From: an uncultured Lachnospiraceae bacterium
GTDB taxonomy: Bacteria; Bacillota; Clostridia; Lachnospirales; Lachnospiraceae
Assembly: GCA_910577115.1 (NCBI GenBank)
Contig: CAJTMC010000011.1
Location: forward strand, 1 to 64,000
Length of the DNA: 64,000 bases
Reading direction: 5' to 3'
Positions 16,587 through 24,550 of this stretch are shown here, piece by piece; position 1 is the stretch's first letter, and each line of letters starts with the position of its first letter. Both the position numbers and the translations under genes were made by a program. The notes under the pieces are model-generated. The model had not been told where the DNA came from and did not search any database. It worked only from the letters and a program-made list of their open reading frames with translations.

Positions 16587-16724
16587 AAGAATTGCTTGCA
16601 ATTCTTTGAAACGAAATTTAGTTTTTCTTGGGTGCTGTCCTTTAGCACCTTAGAAAACCTTTTCCGACGAAATTTAGTATTTCTTAGATGACGTCTTTTG
16701 TCATCTTAGAAAGCCTTTTCGTCG
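16587..16724. repeat. Tandem rpsH-flanking hairpin repeats, units 1 and 2
   Basis: Two units at 16612-16666 and 16668-16724 share CGAAATTTAGT, TTTCTT, TTAGAAA and CTTTTC blocks. Their central stems differ in a compensating way: GGTGC/GCACC in unit 1 and AGATGAC/GTCATCT in unit 2. A small hairpin AAGAATTGC-TTG-CAATTCTT precedes them (16587-16606). On the minus strand the element starts about 4 nt after the rpsH stop and fills the rpsH-rplF gap. Confidence 0.7.
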
Positions 16725-16727
16725 TGT

Positions 16728-17129
16728 TTACCACACAAATGCTAATACTTCGCCGCCGACCTGAAGCTTTCTGGCTTCCTTATCAGTGATAACGCCCTGA
16801 TTTGTAGAAATGATAGCGATGCCCAGTCCGCCGAGAACCTTTGGCAGCTCATCCTTACCAGCGTAGATACGAAGACCCGGCTTAGAAATTCTCTTTAAGC
16901 CTGAGATAATTCTCTCATTCTTGTCTGCGCCATATTTTAATGTGATGTGGATTGTCTTGAATGTGCCATCCTCAACAACATCAAATGATTTAATATAACC
17001 TTCATCTAACAGAATCTGTGCGATAGCAAGCTTCATCTTTGATGAAGGAATATCTACTGTATCATGCTTTGCAGTGTTCGCATTACGAATTCTTGTAAGC
17101 ATATCTGCAATCGGATCACTCATTGTCAT
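16728..17129 (-). CDS. rpsH: 30S ribosomal protein S8
   Basis: S8 binds helix 21 of 16S rRNA and, in E. coli, represses the spc operon. The 133 residues begin MTMSDPIADMLTRIRNANTA and include KYGADKNERIISGLKRISKPGLRIY and the C-terminal GIAIISTNQGVITDKEARK motif. AGGAGG is 8 nt before the ATG at 17129; the ATG two codons later is the alternative. Hairpin repeats flank the gene on both sides, which is unusual for this operon. Confidence 0.98.
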   Translation of the reverse strand: MTMSDPIADMLTRIRNANTAKHDTVDIPSSKMKLAIAQILLDEGYIKSFDVVEDGTFKTIHITLKYGADKNERIISGLKRISKPGLRIYAGKDELPKVLGGLGIAIISTNQGVITDKEARKLQVGGEVLAFVW

Positions 17130-17158
17130 TTCAGTTTCCTCCTTAATTATCTATCCTT

Positions 17159-17238
17159 GAAGAATGCGTATGCATTCTTCGAAACGAAACTTAGTTTTTC
17201 TTAGGTGCTGTCTTTTGGCACCTTAGAAAATCTTTTCG
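17159..17238. repeat. rpsH-flanking hairpin repeat, unit 3
   Basis: A third unit (17185-17238) has the central stem AGGTGC/GCACCT and shares most positions with unit 1. It is preceded by a small hairpin GAAGAATGC-GTAT-GCATTCTTC-like stem (17159-17180). On the minus strand it begins about 5 nt after the rpsN stop and ends before the rpsH ribosome binding site. Confidence 0.7.
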
Positions 17239-17243
17239 TTTTT

Positions 17244-17429
17244 TTACCAGCTTGCTTTCTTCACACCGGGGATCTGTCCCTTGTATGCTAACTCACGGAA
17301 GCAGATTCTGCAAATTCCATATTTTCTTAAGTAAGCATGCGGACGGCCACAGATCCTACAGCGGCTATACTGCTGTGTCGAAAACTTCGGTTTGCGCTGC
17401 TGTTTGATTTTCATTGCTGTTTTAGCCAT
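17244..17429 (-). CDS. rpsN: 30S ribosomal protein S14, zinc-binding type Z
   Basis: The 61-residue form of S14, with zinc ligands C24, C27, C40 and C43 (SRCRICGRP and GICRICFREL). This is the zinc-dependent type that replaces the long S14 in many Gram-positives. It lies between rplE and rpsH, as normal, with GGAGGTAAATTCTC before the ATG. Confidence 0.98.
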   Translation of the reverse strand: MAKTAMKIKQQRKPKFSTQQYSRCRICGRPHAYLRKYGICRICFRELAYKGQIPGVKKASW

Positions 17430-17446
17430 GAGAATTTACCTCCTTA

Positions 17447-17986
17447 TTATTTCGCGAAAGGCATGTTGAACTGTCTTAACAGCTCACGTGCTTCTTCATC
17501 ACTCTTTGCAGTTGTTACAAATATGATATCCATACCTCTTACCTTGTCAACCTTATCGTACTCGATTTCAGGGAAGATAATCTGCTCTTTGATACCAAGT
17601 GCATAGTTCCCTCTGCCGTCAAATCCATTCGGGTTTACACCTCTAAAGTCACGCACACGGGGAAGCGCAAGGTTTACGAGACGGTCAAGGAACTCATACA
17701 TCTTCTCGCCGCGGAGTGTCACCTTACAGCCAATCGCCATACCCTCACGAATTTTGAAGTTAGCGACAGCCTTCTTCGCCTTCGTCGTAACGACCTTCTG
17801 GCCTGCTATTATCTCAAGATCCTTTACGGCTGACTCTAAAGCCTTCGCATTTTCCTTTGCCTCGCCAACGCCCATGTTGATTACAATCTTATCAAGCTTG
17901 GGAACTTCCAAGGCATTCTTATATCCGAACTTCTTAATCATCGCATCCATGATTTCGCTTTTGTATATATCCTTTAGTCTACTCAC
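17447..17986 (-). CDS. rplE: 50S ribosomal protein L5
   Basis: L5 binds 5S rRNA and contacts S13 across the subunit bridge. The 179 residues show the VPKLDKIVINMGVGEA motif, KKAVANFKIREGMAIGCKVTLRG and RDFRGVNPNGFDGRGNYALGIKEQ. The start is a GTG at 17986, 9 nt after AGGAGG. Operon position after rplX is canonical. Confidence 0.97.
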   Translation of the reverse strand: MSRLKDIYKSEIMDAMIKKFGYKNALEVPKLDKIVINMGVGEAKENAKALESAVKDLEIIAGQKVVTTKAKKAVANFKIREGMAIGCKVTLRGEKMYEFLDRLVNLALPRVRDFRGVNPNGFDGRGNYALGIKEQIIFPEIEYDKVDKVRGMDIIFVTTAKSDEEARELLRQFNMPFAK

Positions 17987-18010
17987 CAGTCTAGACCTCC
18001 TTTCATAGAA

Positions 18011-18316
18011 TTAATCAATAACTTCGCCTGTTGTCTTTGCGAAACGCACTTTCTTATCTCCATCCATCTTAAAGCCGACTCTTGTCGCTTTGCCCTTATG
18101 AAGATACATTACGTTTGAAATATCAAGAGGAGCTTCTTTCTGGATAATGCCGCCGTTCTGATTTGCTGCTGAAGGCTTTGCATGCTTTGTAACCATGTTA
18201 ATTCCCTCTACCAAAACCTTAGCGTTCTTTTTATCAACAGATAAAACCTTGCCTTCTTTATCTTTGTCCTTACCGGTAATAACCTTTACGGTATCACCCT
18301 TCTTAATCTTTAACAT
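18011..18316 (-). CDS. rplX: 50S ribosomal protein L24
   Basis: L24 is an assembly-initiating 23S rRNA binder near the tunnel exit. The 101 residues have the N-terminal KOW motif (KKGDTVKVITGKDKDKEGKVLSVD) and the downstream VEGINMVTKHAKPSAANQNGGI block. It follows rplN by 12 nt with AAGGAGG before the ATG. Confidence 0.98.
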   Translation of the reverse strand: MLKIKKGDTVKVITGKDKDKEGKVLSVDKKNAKVLVEGINMVTKHAKPSAANQNGGIIQKEAPLDISNVMYLHKGKATRVGFKMDGDKKVRFAKTTGEVID

Positions 18317-18328
18317 TCCGGCACCTCC

Positions 18329-18697
18329 TTATAATACTTCAGGAGCTAAGGAAACAATCTTCATAAACTGTTTCTCACGAAGCTCTCTTGCTACTGGTCC
18401 AAAAATACGTGTTCCTCTCGGAGTCTTATCATCCTTTATGATAACAGCAGCATTTTCATCAAATTTAATATAAGAACCGTCTTTACGACGGGCGCCCTTT
18501 ACGGTACGTACAACGACAGCTTTTACGACATCACCCTTTTTTACAACGCCGCCTGGTGTTGCATCTTTAACGCTGGCAACAATGATATCGCCGATGCCTG
18601 CATATCTTCTTGTGGAACCGCCCATAACCCTGATGCAGAGCAATTCTTTCGCACCGGTATTATCAGCGACTTTCAGTCTGCTTTCCTGTTGTATCAT
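18329..18697 (-). CDS. rplN: 50S ribosomal protein L14
   Basis: L14 forms part of intersubunit bridges and binds silencing factor RsfS in many bacteria. The 122 residues match the family throughout: MIQQESRLKVADNTGAKELLCIRVMGGS, KAVVVRTVKGARRKDGSYIKFDENAAVII and the C-terminal GTRIFGPVARELREKQFMKIVSLAPEVL. The ATG at 18697 gives the canonical start; a 9-residue upstream extension is not conserved. Confidence 0.98.
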   Translation of the reverse strand: MIQQESRLKVADNTGAKELLCIRVMGGSTRRYAGIGDIIVASVKDATPGGVVKKGDVVKAVVVRTVKGARRKDGSYIKFDENAAVIIKDDKTPRGTRIFGPVARELREKQFMKIVSLAPEVL

Positions 18698-18740
18698 GCT
18701 AATTCTCCTTCCAAAACCGCGCAAACGCGATTTTTAAAAT

Positions 18741-19001
18741 CTATTTTACTCTTTCAACAATCTCAACAAGTCTCCATCTCTTATCCTTTGATAAAGGTCT
18801 TGTCTCCATTACTTTTACTGTATCGCCAATGTTGCACTCATTGTTCTCATCATGTGCTTTTAACTTATAAGTTCTCTTAACGATTTTTCCGTAAAGAGGA
18901 TGCTTAACATGATCTTCTACAGCAACTACGATCGTTTTCTGCATTTTGTTGCTCACAACTTTGCCTGTACGTGTTTTTCTTAAATTTCTTTCCACGACCA
19001 T
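18741..19001 (-). CDS. rpsQ: 30S ribosomal protein S17
   Basis: S17 is a primary 16S rRNA-binding OB-fold protein. The 86 residues include RKTRTGKVVSNKMQKTIVVAVEDHVKHPLYGKIVKRT and GDTVKVMETRPLSKDKRWRLVEI, the family signature. It starts 7 nt after the rpmC stop, with AGGAGG-like sequence upstream. Confidence 0.98.
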   Translation of the reverse strand: MVVERNLRKTRTGKVVSNKMQKTIVVAVEDHVKHPLYGKIVKRTYKLKAHDENNECNIGDTVKVMETRPLSKDKRWRLVEIVERVK

Positions 19002-19008
19002 TTCCCTC

Positions 19009-19218
19009 CTACTCTACGTTTTTCAGCTTTGCAGTCATTACAGTCTGAATTCTGGCTATATTTTTTCTTACCTCTTTAATTCTTGCTGTATTATCTAACT
19101 GATTCGTTGCATTCTGAAATCTCAAATTGAAAAGTTCCTTCTTTGCAGCCACTAATTCCTGCGATAACTCTGCGGATGATTTGGTTCTTAAATCCTCAAC
19201 ATACTTCTTAGTTTTCAT
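19009..19218 (-). CDS. rpmC: 50S ribosomal protein L29
   Basis: L29 lies at the tunnel exit and helps dock SRP and trigger factor. The 69 residues form two helices with the LVAAKKELFNLRFQNATNQLDN motif and a VRKNIARIQTV end. Its start overlaps the 3' end of rplP by 11 nt, indicating translational coupling. Confidence 0.98.
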   Translation of the reverse strand: MKTKKYVEDLRTKSSAELSQELVAAKKELFNLRFQNATNQLDNTARIKEVRKNIARIQTVMTAKLKNVE

Positions 19219-19645
19219 TTACTGCACCGCCTTCCAAATCTGCTTTAGAAACGATCTTACACTTGCAAGGAAGCTTGTGTGTTGCAAGACGTAACGCTTC
19301 TTTTGCCACATCCTCAGCTACTCCGCTGATCTCAAACATTACACGACCGGGTTTTACAACAGCTACCCAGTATTCCAGTGTTCCCTTACCGGAACCCATT
19401 CGCGTTTCAGCCGGCTTTGCCGTTACAGGCTTATCCGGGAAAATCTTAATCCAAACTTTACCGCCACGCTTAATGTGACGTGTCATGGCAATACGGGCTG
19501 CCTCTATCTGATTTGATTTAATCCAGCATGGCTCTGTTGCCACGATACCGTACTCACCGTAAGTAATTGTATTACCTCTCTGAGCCTTACCTCTCATTGT
19601 ACCGCGGAACTGTTTACGATGCTTTACTCTTTTTGGCATTAACAT
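19208..19645 (-). CDS. rplP: 50S ribosomal protein L16
   Basis: L16 organises the A-site region of the large subunit. The 145 residues start MLMPKRVKHRKQFRGTMRG and contain GEYGIVATEPCWIKSNQIEAARIAMTRHIKRGGKVWIKIFPDKP. The ATG at 19645 overlaps the rpsC stop by 1 nt (TAATG) and fits the GGGAG ribosome binding site better than the ATG two codons later. It overlaps rpmC by 11 nt downstream. Confidence 0.98.
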   Translation of the reverse strand: MLMPKRVKHRKQFRGTMRGKAQRGNTITYGEYGIVATEPCWIKSNQIEAARIAMTRHIKRGGKVWIKIFPDKPVTAKPAETRMGSGKGTLEYWVAVVKPGRVMFEISGVAEDVAKEALRLATHKLPCKCKIVSKADLEGGAVNEN

Positions 19646-20301
19646 TATTTATCGCTCCCTTCCTTGTTTCCCTTTGTAGGAAGTACTTCGCCCTTGTAGA
19701 TCCAAACCTTTACGCCCAGCTTACCGTAGGTTGTATCTGCTTCTGCGAAACCATAATCAATATCTGCTCTCAATGTCTGAAGAGGAATTGTACCCTCACT
19801 GTAAAATTCTGTACGAGCCATATCTGCTCCACCAAGGCGTCCTGAAACGGCTGTCTTGATACCCATAGCGCCGGCCTTCATGGTTCTGCCCATGCATGAC
19901 TTCATCGCACGTCTGAATGACACACGATTCTCAAGCTGCTGCGCAATGTTCTCAGCAACCAGCTGCGCATCTCTGTCCGGTCTCTTAATCTCCTTGATAT
20001 CAACAAGCACATTCTTGCCTGTAAGCTTCTGAAGCTCTTTCTTTGTTACTTCGATTTCAGCGCCGCCTTTACCGATCACAACACCGGGCTTTGCCGTAAA
20101 CACGATAACCTTTACTCTGTCAGATGCTCTTTCAATTTCAATCTTTGAAATGCCTGCACTAAATAACTTCTTCTTTAAAAATTTTCTAATGTTATAATCT
20201 TCTACTAAGCAGTCAGCGAAATCAGCCTCAGCATACCATTTTGAATCCCAATCTTTAATAACACCGACTCTCAGTCCATGAGGATTAACTTTCTGTCCCA
20301 T
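19645..20301 (-). CDS. rpsC: 30S ribosomal protein S3
   Basis: S3 lies at the mRNA entry channel. The 218 residues begin MGQKVNPHGLRVGVIKDWDSKW, contain a KH domain with the GKGGAEIE loop (about residues 55-110), and a C-terminal domain with GRLGGADMARTE and a WIYKGEVLP end. The ATG at 20301 follows AGGAGG; an in-frame extension upstream is not conserved. Confidence 0.98.
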   Translation of the reverse strand: MGQKVNPHGLRVGVIKDWDSKWYAEADFADCLVEDYNIRKFLKKKLFSAGISKIEIERASDRVKVIVFTAKPGVVIGKGGAEIEVTKKELQKLTGKNVLVDIKEIKRPDRDAQLVAENIAQQLENRVSFRRAMKSCMGRTMKAGAMGIKTAVSGRLGGADMARTEFYSEGTIPLQTLRADIDYGFAEADTTYGKLGVKVWIYKGEVLPTKGNKEGSDK

Positions 20302-20311
20302 TTTTTTCCTC

Positions 20312-20707
20312 CTATCTCTCATCGAGCACAATTGTAATGTGGCTCATTCTCTTTTCGATTCTGTAAGCTCTGCCCTGCGCCCTCGGTCTTACCCGCTTCA
20401 TTGTCGGTCCCTTATTTGCGTAACACTCTGCAATATAAAGGTTCTCGGCATTCATACCGTTGTTATTTTCAGCATTTGCAATTGCTGACTCCAAAAGCTT
20501 CTTGATGATGCTGGAAGCGTATCTCGGACTGTACTCTAAAACAGCCAATGCTGTCTGTACGTCCTTACCTCTGATGGCATCTAATACGAAGCAAGCTTTC
20601 TGAACTGAAACTCTGGCATAAGAGAGCTTTGCTGACGGTCTGGTTTCTCTATTTTCTGCATTTCTCTTTCTTTTATAACTTGATCTGCTATATTTTTCCT
20701 TAGCCAC
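20312..20707 (-). CDS. rplV: 50S ribosomal protein L22
   Basis: L22 lines the nascent-peptide tunnel with a long beta-hairpin and is a site of macrolide-resistance mutations. The 131 residues include RPSAKLSYARVSVQKACFVLDAIRGKDV and the C-terminal hairpin KRVRPRAQGRAYRIEKRMSHITIVL. A GTG at 20707, 6 nt after AGGAGGT, gives the family-like start (V/M-AKEKYSR); an upstream start would place the Shine-Dalgarno inside the gene. Confidence 0.96.
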   Translation of the reverse strand: MAKEKYSRSSYKRKRNAENRETRPSAKLSYARVSVQKACFVLDAIRGKDVQTALAVLEYSPRYASSIIKKLLESAIANAENNNGMNAENLYIAECYANKGPTMKRVRPRAQGRAYRIEKRMSHITIVLDER

Positions 20708-20729
20708 GGTTGAACCTCCTCTCAACTAA

Positions 20730-21011
20730 CTATTTCACCTTTGATTTCTTTTCGTCCTTACCATGTCCTCTGTAAGTTCTGGTTGCAACGAATTCACCAA
20801 GCTTATGTCCAACCATATCTTCCGTTACATATACAGGCACATGTTTTCTTCCGTCGTGAACTGCAATTGTGTGACCTACAAATGAAGGGAAAATTGTAGA
20901 ACGACGTGACCATGTCTTAATTACTGATTTATTTCCTGACGCATTCATTGCATCTACCTTCTTTAAAAGGCTTGCATCTGCGAAAGGTCCCTTTTTTAAT
21001 GATCTAGCCAT
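20730..21011 (-). CDS. rpsS: 30S ribosomal protein S19
   Basis: S19 is in the 30S head and pairs with S13. The 93 residues begin MARSLKKGPFADASLLKKVDAMN and contain IKTWSRRSTIFPSFVGHTIAVHDGRKHVPVYVTEDMVGHKLGEF. It lies between rplB and rplV, with AAGGAGG before the ATG. Confidence 0.98.
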   Translation of the reverse strand: MARSLKKGPFADASLLKKVDAMNASGNKSVIKTWSRRSTIFPSFVGHTIAVHDGRKHVPVYVTEDMVGHKLGEFVATRTYRGHGKDEKKSKVK

Positions 21012-21073
21012 TAGGTTATTCCTCCTTATTAATCGTCAGGCGATTGCTCTATTTAATCGCCAAGCAATTTGTC

Positions 21074-21916
21074 CTATTTGATTGCTTTGCCATCTCTTCT
21101 TCTTACAATAAGCTTGTTAGATGCCTTCTTGCTCTTTCTTGTCTTAAGACCAAGTGCAGGCTTGCCCCAAGGTGTACATGGACCGGGTCTTCCGATACCT
21201 GTCTTACCTTCACCACCACCATGCGGATGGTCATTCGGGTTCATAACAGAACCGCGAACCGTAGGTCTGATGCCCATGTGGCGTTTCCGTCCTGCTTTAC
21301 CGATTTTGATAAGGTTATGATCACCGTTGCCTACAACACCGATTGATGCTCTGCAGACGATAGGAACCATTCTCATTTCGCCGGAAGGGAGACGAAGCGT
21401 TGCATACTTTCCTTCCTTCGCCATAAGCTGTGCGCTGTTACCTGCCGAACGCACAAGCTGTCCGCCCTTACCGGGATGCAACTCAACATTGTGTACCATT
21501 GTACCGACCGGAATCTCTGAAAGCGGTAAACAGTTACCAACTCTGATTTCTGCCTCCGGTCCGTTCATAACCTTCATTCCGTCCGTAAGTCCTTCCGGAG
21601 CAAGGATATATGCCTTCTGGCCGTCCTCGTAGCAGATCAGCGCAATGTTTGCCGAACGGTTCGGATCATATTCAATACCGATAACCTTTGCACTGATACC
21701 GTCTTTATTTCTCTTAAAATCAATAATTCTGTATTTCTGTCTGTTTCCACCGCCCTGGTGTCTTACAGTGATTTTACCCTGATTGTTTCGACCCGCGTTT
21801 TTCTTTTTTGATACACAAAGAGACTTTTCGGGAGTCTTCTTTGTAATCTCAGAAAAATCAGAACCAGTCATATTTCTTCTCGAAGGTGTATATGGGTTGT
21901 ATGTCTTAATTCCCAT
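21074..21916 (-). CDS. rplB: 50S ribosomal protein L2
   Basis: L2 is essential for subunit joining and peptidyl-transferase centre structure. The 280 residues start MGIKTYNPYTPSRRNMTGSDF and contain GRNNQGKITVRHQGGGNRQKYRIIDFKR and the catalytically important histidine region MNPNDHPHGGGEGK near the C-terminus. GGAGAAAC precedes the ATG. Confidence 0.98.
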   Translation of the reverse strand: MGIKTYNPYTPSRRNMTGSDFSEITKKTPEKSLCVSKKKNAGRNNQGKITVRHQGGGNRQKYRIIDFKRNKDGISAKVIGIEYDPNRSANIALICYEDGQKAYILAPEGLTDGMKVMNGPEAEIRVGNCLPLSEIPVGTMVHNVELHPGKGGQLVRSAGNSAQLMAKEGKYATLRLPSGEMRMVPIVCRASIGVVGNGDHNLIKIGKAGRKRHMGIRPTVRGSVMNPNDHPHGGGEGKTGIGRPGPCTPWGKPALGLKTRKSKKASNKLIVRRRDGKAIK

Positions 21917-21989
21917 GATTGTTTCTCCTTTTCTAAATTTATTATCACACTTTTTGTTGTGTATAGTTTGTGCTGCAGCTTACCCTGTT

Positions 21990-22289
21990 TTATAAGCCCG
22001 TGAAGAGTTCAATATCATTGCTGTCTTCTGTAAGCTGTACGATCGCCTTTTTTGTTTTTGCCGTTTTACCGACAACCATTCCACGTCTCTTTTTCTTACC
22101 GTCAAGGTTCATTGTGTTTACCTTGGCAACCTTTGTGCCCTCAAACATCTTCTCAACTGCTTCCTTAATCTGAGACTTGTTCGCTTCTGTATGAACTAAG
22201 AATGTATATTTCTTGTCACCCATACCGGCCATGCTCTTCTCTGTGATAACCGGCTTAAGGATTACGTCATAATACTTAATATCTGCCAT
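21990..22289 (-). CDS. rplW: 50S ribosomal protein L23
   Basis: L23 is the main docking site at the tunnel exit for trigger factor and SRP. The 99 residues include YDVILKPVITEKSMAG, KYTFLVHTEANKSQIKEAVEKMF and VNTMNLDGKKKRRG. Its ATG overlaps the rplD stop by 1 nt (TAATG). Confidence 0.98.
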   Translation of the reverse strand: MADIKYYDVILKPVITEKSMAGMGDKKYTFLVHTEANKSQIKEAVEKMFEGTKVAKVNTMNLDGKKKRRGMVVGKTAKTKKAIVQLTEDSNDIELFTGL

Positions 22290-22909
22290 TATGCGTACAC
22301 CTCCTCAATCGTCTTTACAGCATCCTTTGTGAGGATTACCGTACCGCCCTTCATAATGTCATAAACATTGATTGTATGCGTCAATGCTGTCTGTACATTG
22401 GGAAGATTTCTTGCTGACAGAACAACCTTCTCATCATTTTCATTGATTACCACGTATGCCTTTGCCACGTTTAAGTTGTCTATTACAGCCTTGAAATTCT
22501 TTGTCTTTATTTCATCGAACTTAAGCTCATCAATCACAATCAGCTTGTTCTCCTGCACTCTGCTTGTGAGCGCTGATTTCAATGCAGCCCTCTTCTCTTT
22601 CTTATTCATCTTGAATGAATAATCTCTTGGTACCGGAGCGAACACAACGCCGCCGCCAGTCCACTGCGGAGCTCTTGTAGAACCCTGTCTTGCATGACCG
22701 GTTCCCTTCTGTCTCCAAGGTTTTCTTCCACCGCCTGATACTTCGGAACGTGTTTTCGCCTTCTGAGTACCCTGACGCTTATTTGCAAGCTGATGAACCA
22801 CTGCCATGTGTACCAAGTGCTCATTTACTTCTACACCGAAGACAGCATCGTTCAAGTCGATTGTATCAACTTCCTTGCCTTCCATATTATAAACAGATAC
22901 TTTTGCCAT
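22289..22909 (-). CDS. rplD: 50S ribosomal protein L4
   Basis: L4 reaches into the peptide tunnel; in E. coli it also represses the S10 operon through the leader RNA. The 206 residues contain RQGTQKAKTRSEVSGGGRKPWRQKGTGHARQGSTRAPQWTGGGVVF, the extended loop, and a Rossmann-like body with LTHTINVYDIMKGGTVILTK at the end. AAAGGAGG precedes the ATG. Confidence 0.98.
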   Translation of the reverse strand: MAKVSVYNMEGKEVDTIDLNDAVFGVEVNEHLVHMAVVHQLANKRQGTQKAKTRSEVSGGGRKPWRQKGTGHARQGSTRAPQWTGGGVVFAPVPRDYSFKMNKKEKRAALKSALTSRVQENKLIVIDELKFDEIKTKNFKAVIDNLNVAKAYVVINENDEKVVLSARNLPNVQTALTHTINVYDIMKGGTVILTKDAVKTIEEVYA

Positions 22910-22952
22910 CTGTATGGTCCTCCTTTCGTCCGCCCGTTATGCGAACCTCTTT

Positions 22953-23636
22953 TTACGCTTCTACTCTGGTAGTTTCCTTGAGTGTCACCAATGCTTTCTT
23001 CGGTCCGGGTACGGAACCCTTTACCAAAAGCAGGTTCTTCTCTGCATCTACTCTTACAACTTCAAGATTCTGAACTGTCACCTTTACACAGCCCATATGT
23101 CCGGGCATTCCCTTGCCTTTGAATACACGGCTCGGTGAAGAACATGCACCATTTGAACCCTGATGACGGTGGAACTTAGAACCATGTGCCATCGGTCCTC
23201 TGTGCTGTCCATGTCTCTTAATCGCACCTTGGAAACCTTTTCCCTTAGAAACAGCAGAAGCATCAACTTTATCTCCAGCCGCAAAGATATCAGCCTTAAT
23301 CTCGCTTCCCAATGCATATTCCTCTGCATTCTCAAATTTGAATTCTCTTAAAAATCTCTTAGAAGAAACGCCTGCCTTTTCAAAGTGACCTTTGAGCGCC
23401 TTGTTCACGCCATGTCTGTGGATAACTTCTTTCTTTCCACTCTTATCTTTGTTGACAATTCTGTCCTTCTTGTCTACAAAACCAACCTGAACCGCTTTGT
23501 AGCCATCGTTTTCTACGGTCTTAACCTGTGTTACCACACAAGGACCAGCCTGAAGTACGGTTACCGGAATTAATGAACCGTCTTCATTGAAGATTTGAGT
23601 CATTCCGACTTTTGTAGCCAATATAGCTTTCTTCAT
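22953..23636 (-). CDS. rplC: 50S ribosomal protein L3
   Basis: L3 initiates 50S assembly with L24. The 227 residues start MKKAILATKVGMTQIFNEDGSLIPVTVLQAG and contain the tip loop VSKGKGFQGAIKRHGQHRGPMAHGSKFHRHQGSNGACSSPSRVFKGKGMPGHMG that approaches the peptidyl-transferase centre. GGAGGTAAGGAA precedes the ATG. Confidence 0.98.
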   Translation of the reverse strand: MKKAILATKVGMTQIFNEDGSLIPVTVLQAGPCVVTQVKTVENDGYKAVQVGFVDKKDRIVNKDKSGKKEVIHRHGVNKALKGHFEKAGVSSKRFLREFKFENAEEYALGSEIKADIFAAGDKVDASAVSKGKGFQGAIKRHGQHRGPMAHGSKFHRHQGSNGACSSPSRVFKGKGMPGHMGCVKVTVQNLEVVRVDAEKNLLLVKGSVPGPKKALVTLKETTRVEA

Positions 23637-23704
23637 TTCCTTACCTCCATTTGTTCTACAGCGGAGCGCTTTGTTTTCAATCCGCGCTCATACTAGTAGA
23701 AGGC

Positions 23705-24022
23705 TTACTTGTTCTTCATTTTGATATCAATATAAACACCAGCCGGCATCTCCAACCTCTGCAATGCATCCATTGTTTTGGGTGTCGGCGCGATGATATC
23801 GATCAGTCTCTTATGCGTTCTCTGCTCGAACTGCTCTCTCGAATCCTTATACTTGTGAACCGCTCTCAAAATCGTTACTACCTCTTTCTTTGTAGGAAGG
23901 GGCACCGGTCCGCTCACCTGTGATCCGTTTTTCTTTACTGTCTCGATAATTTTTTTGGCAGATGCATCAACCAGCTGATGATCATAAGCTTTTAATGTAA
24001 TTCTCATTACTTGACTTGCCAT
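23705..24022 (-). CDS. rpsJ: 30S ribosomal protein S10
   Basis: S10 is a 30S head protein and, as NusE, part of antitermination complexes. The 105 residues begin MASQVMRITLKAYDHQLVDASAKKI and contain GPVPLPTKKEVVTILRAVHKYKDSREQFEQRTHKRLIDI. The ATG at 24022 follows AAGGAGGCGAC; upstream in-frame codons are not conserved. It is the first gene of the super-operon. Confidence 0.98.
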   Translation of the reverse strand: MASQVMRITLKAYDHQLVDASAKKIIETVKKNGSQVSGPVPLPTKKEVVTILRAVHKYKDSREQFEQRTHKRLIDIIAPTPKTMDALQRLEMPAGVYIDIKMKNK

Positions 24023-24164
24023 AAAAAAAGTCGCCTCCTTTTCGCACTTTTTATTCATAAGTACGACAAGCGGTGACTGTACACTCTCCCGTGTGTATCA
24101 TGCTGTTTCCTTCGTCAGAGCTCACTTACTCCCCCGTTTCCGTTGCAATCGTCCACATCGTTTA

Positions 24165-24198
24165 TTACTATAAAAAACACAAGACGTTTTCATAGTAA
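24165..24198 (-). promoter_or_regulatory. Terminator-like hairpin in the S10-operon leader
   Basis: On the minus strand TTACTAT and ATAGTAA form the outer stem, and GAAAAC pairs with GTTTTT inside, leaving a T-rich 3' arm. It lies in the roughly 310-nt leader between the promoter and rpsJ and could be an attenuator or an L4-responsive structure. The rest of the leader (24023-24339) holds another short stem, GGCC-GTAT-GGCC, and no ORF. Confidence 0.45.
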
Positions 24199-24339
24199 GG
24201 ATGGCCATACGGCCTAGCCTTTGGTACAGTGACTTGTCGCCAGTTTCCTAACTTGACATTCGCTCCGCGGAAAACCTGCCGTTATTCTCATATCGGCAGC
24301 AACCTCACGTTTCATCGCTATCATGTCACAGCAATTAGT

Positions 24340-24368
24340 AGTATATCGTAGCAAAAACGCTTTTGCAA
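24340..24368 (-). promoter_or_regulatory. Sigma-A promoter of the S10-spc-alpha super-operon
   Basis: Minus-strand TTGCAA (24363-24368), 17-bp spacer, TATACT (24340-24345). It is the only good promoter seen upstream of rpsJ, and it points away from the methyltransferase gene. Confidence 0.75.
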
Positions 24369-24471
24369 GTGTTTTTTTAATTTTTATTGTTTTTTTTTGT
24401 GTACAAGCGCATATCTGCGCCTTTCCGCCATTTTTCATAAATTTTGTTTTGCATAATTTCCAATGTTCTCA

Positions 24472-24501
24472 TTGTAACACAAGGGAGGTTTATAGTATAC
24501 T
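24472..24501 (+). promoter_or_regulatory. Promoter for the methyltransferase gene
   Basis: TTGTAA (24472-24477), 18-bp spacer, TATACT (24496-24501), about 50 bp upstream of the ATG at 24551. It is divergent from the S10-operon promoter about 100 bp away. Confidence 0.65.
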
Positions 24502-24550
24502 GTTAGTGAATTTTTTACTTTACATTTATTTTAGAAGGGACATATTTTTT

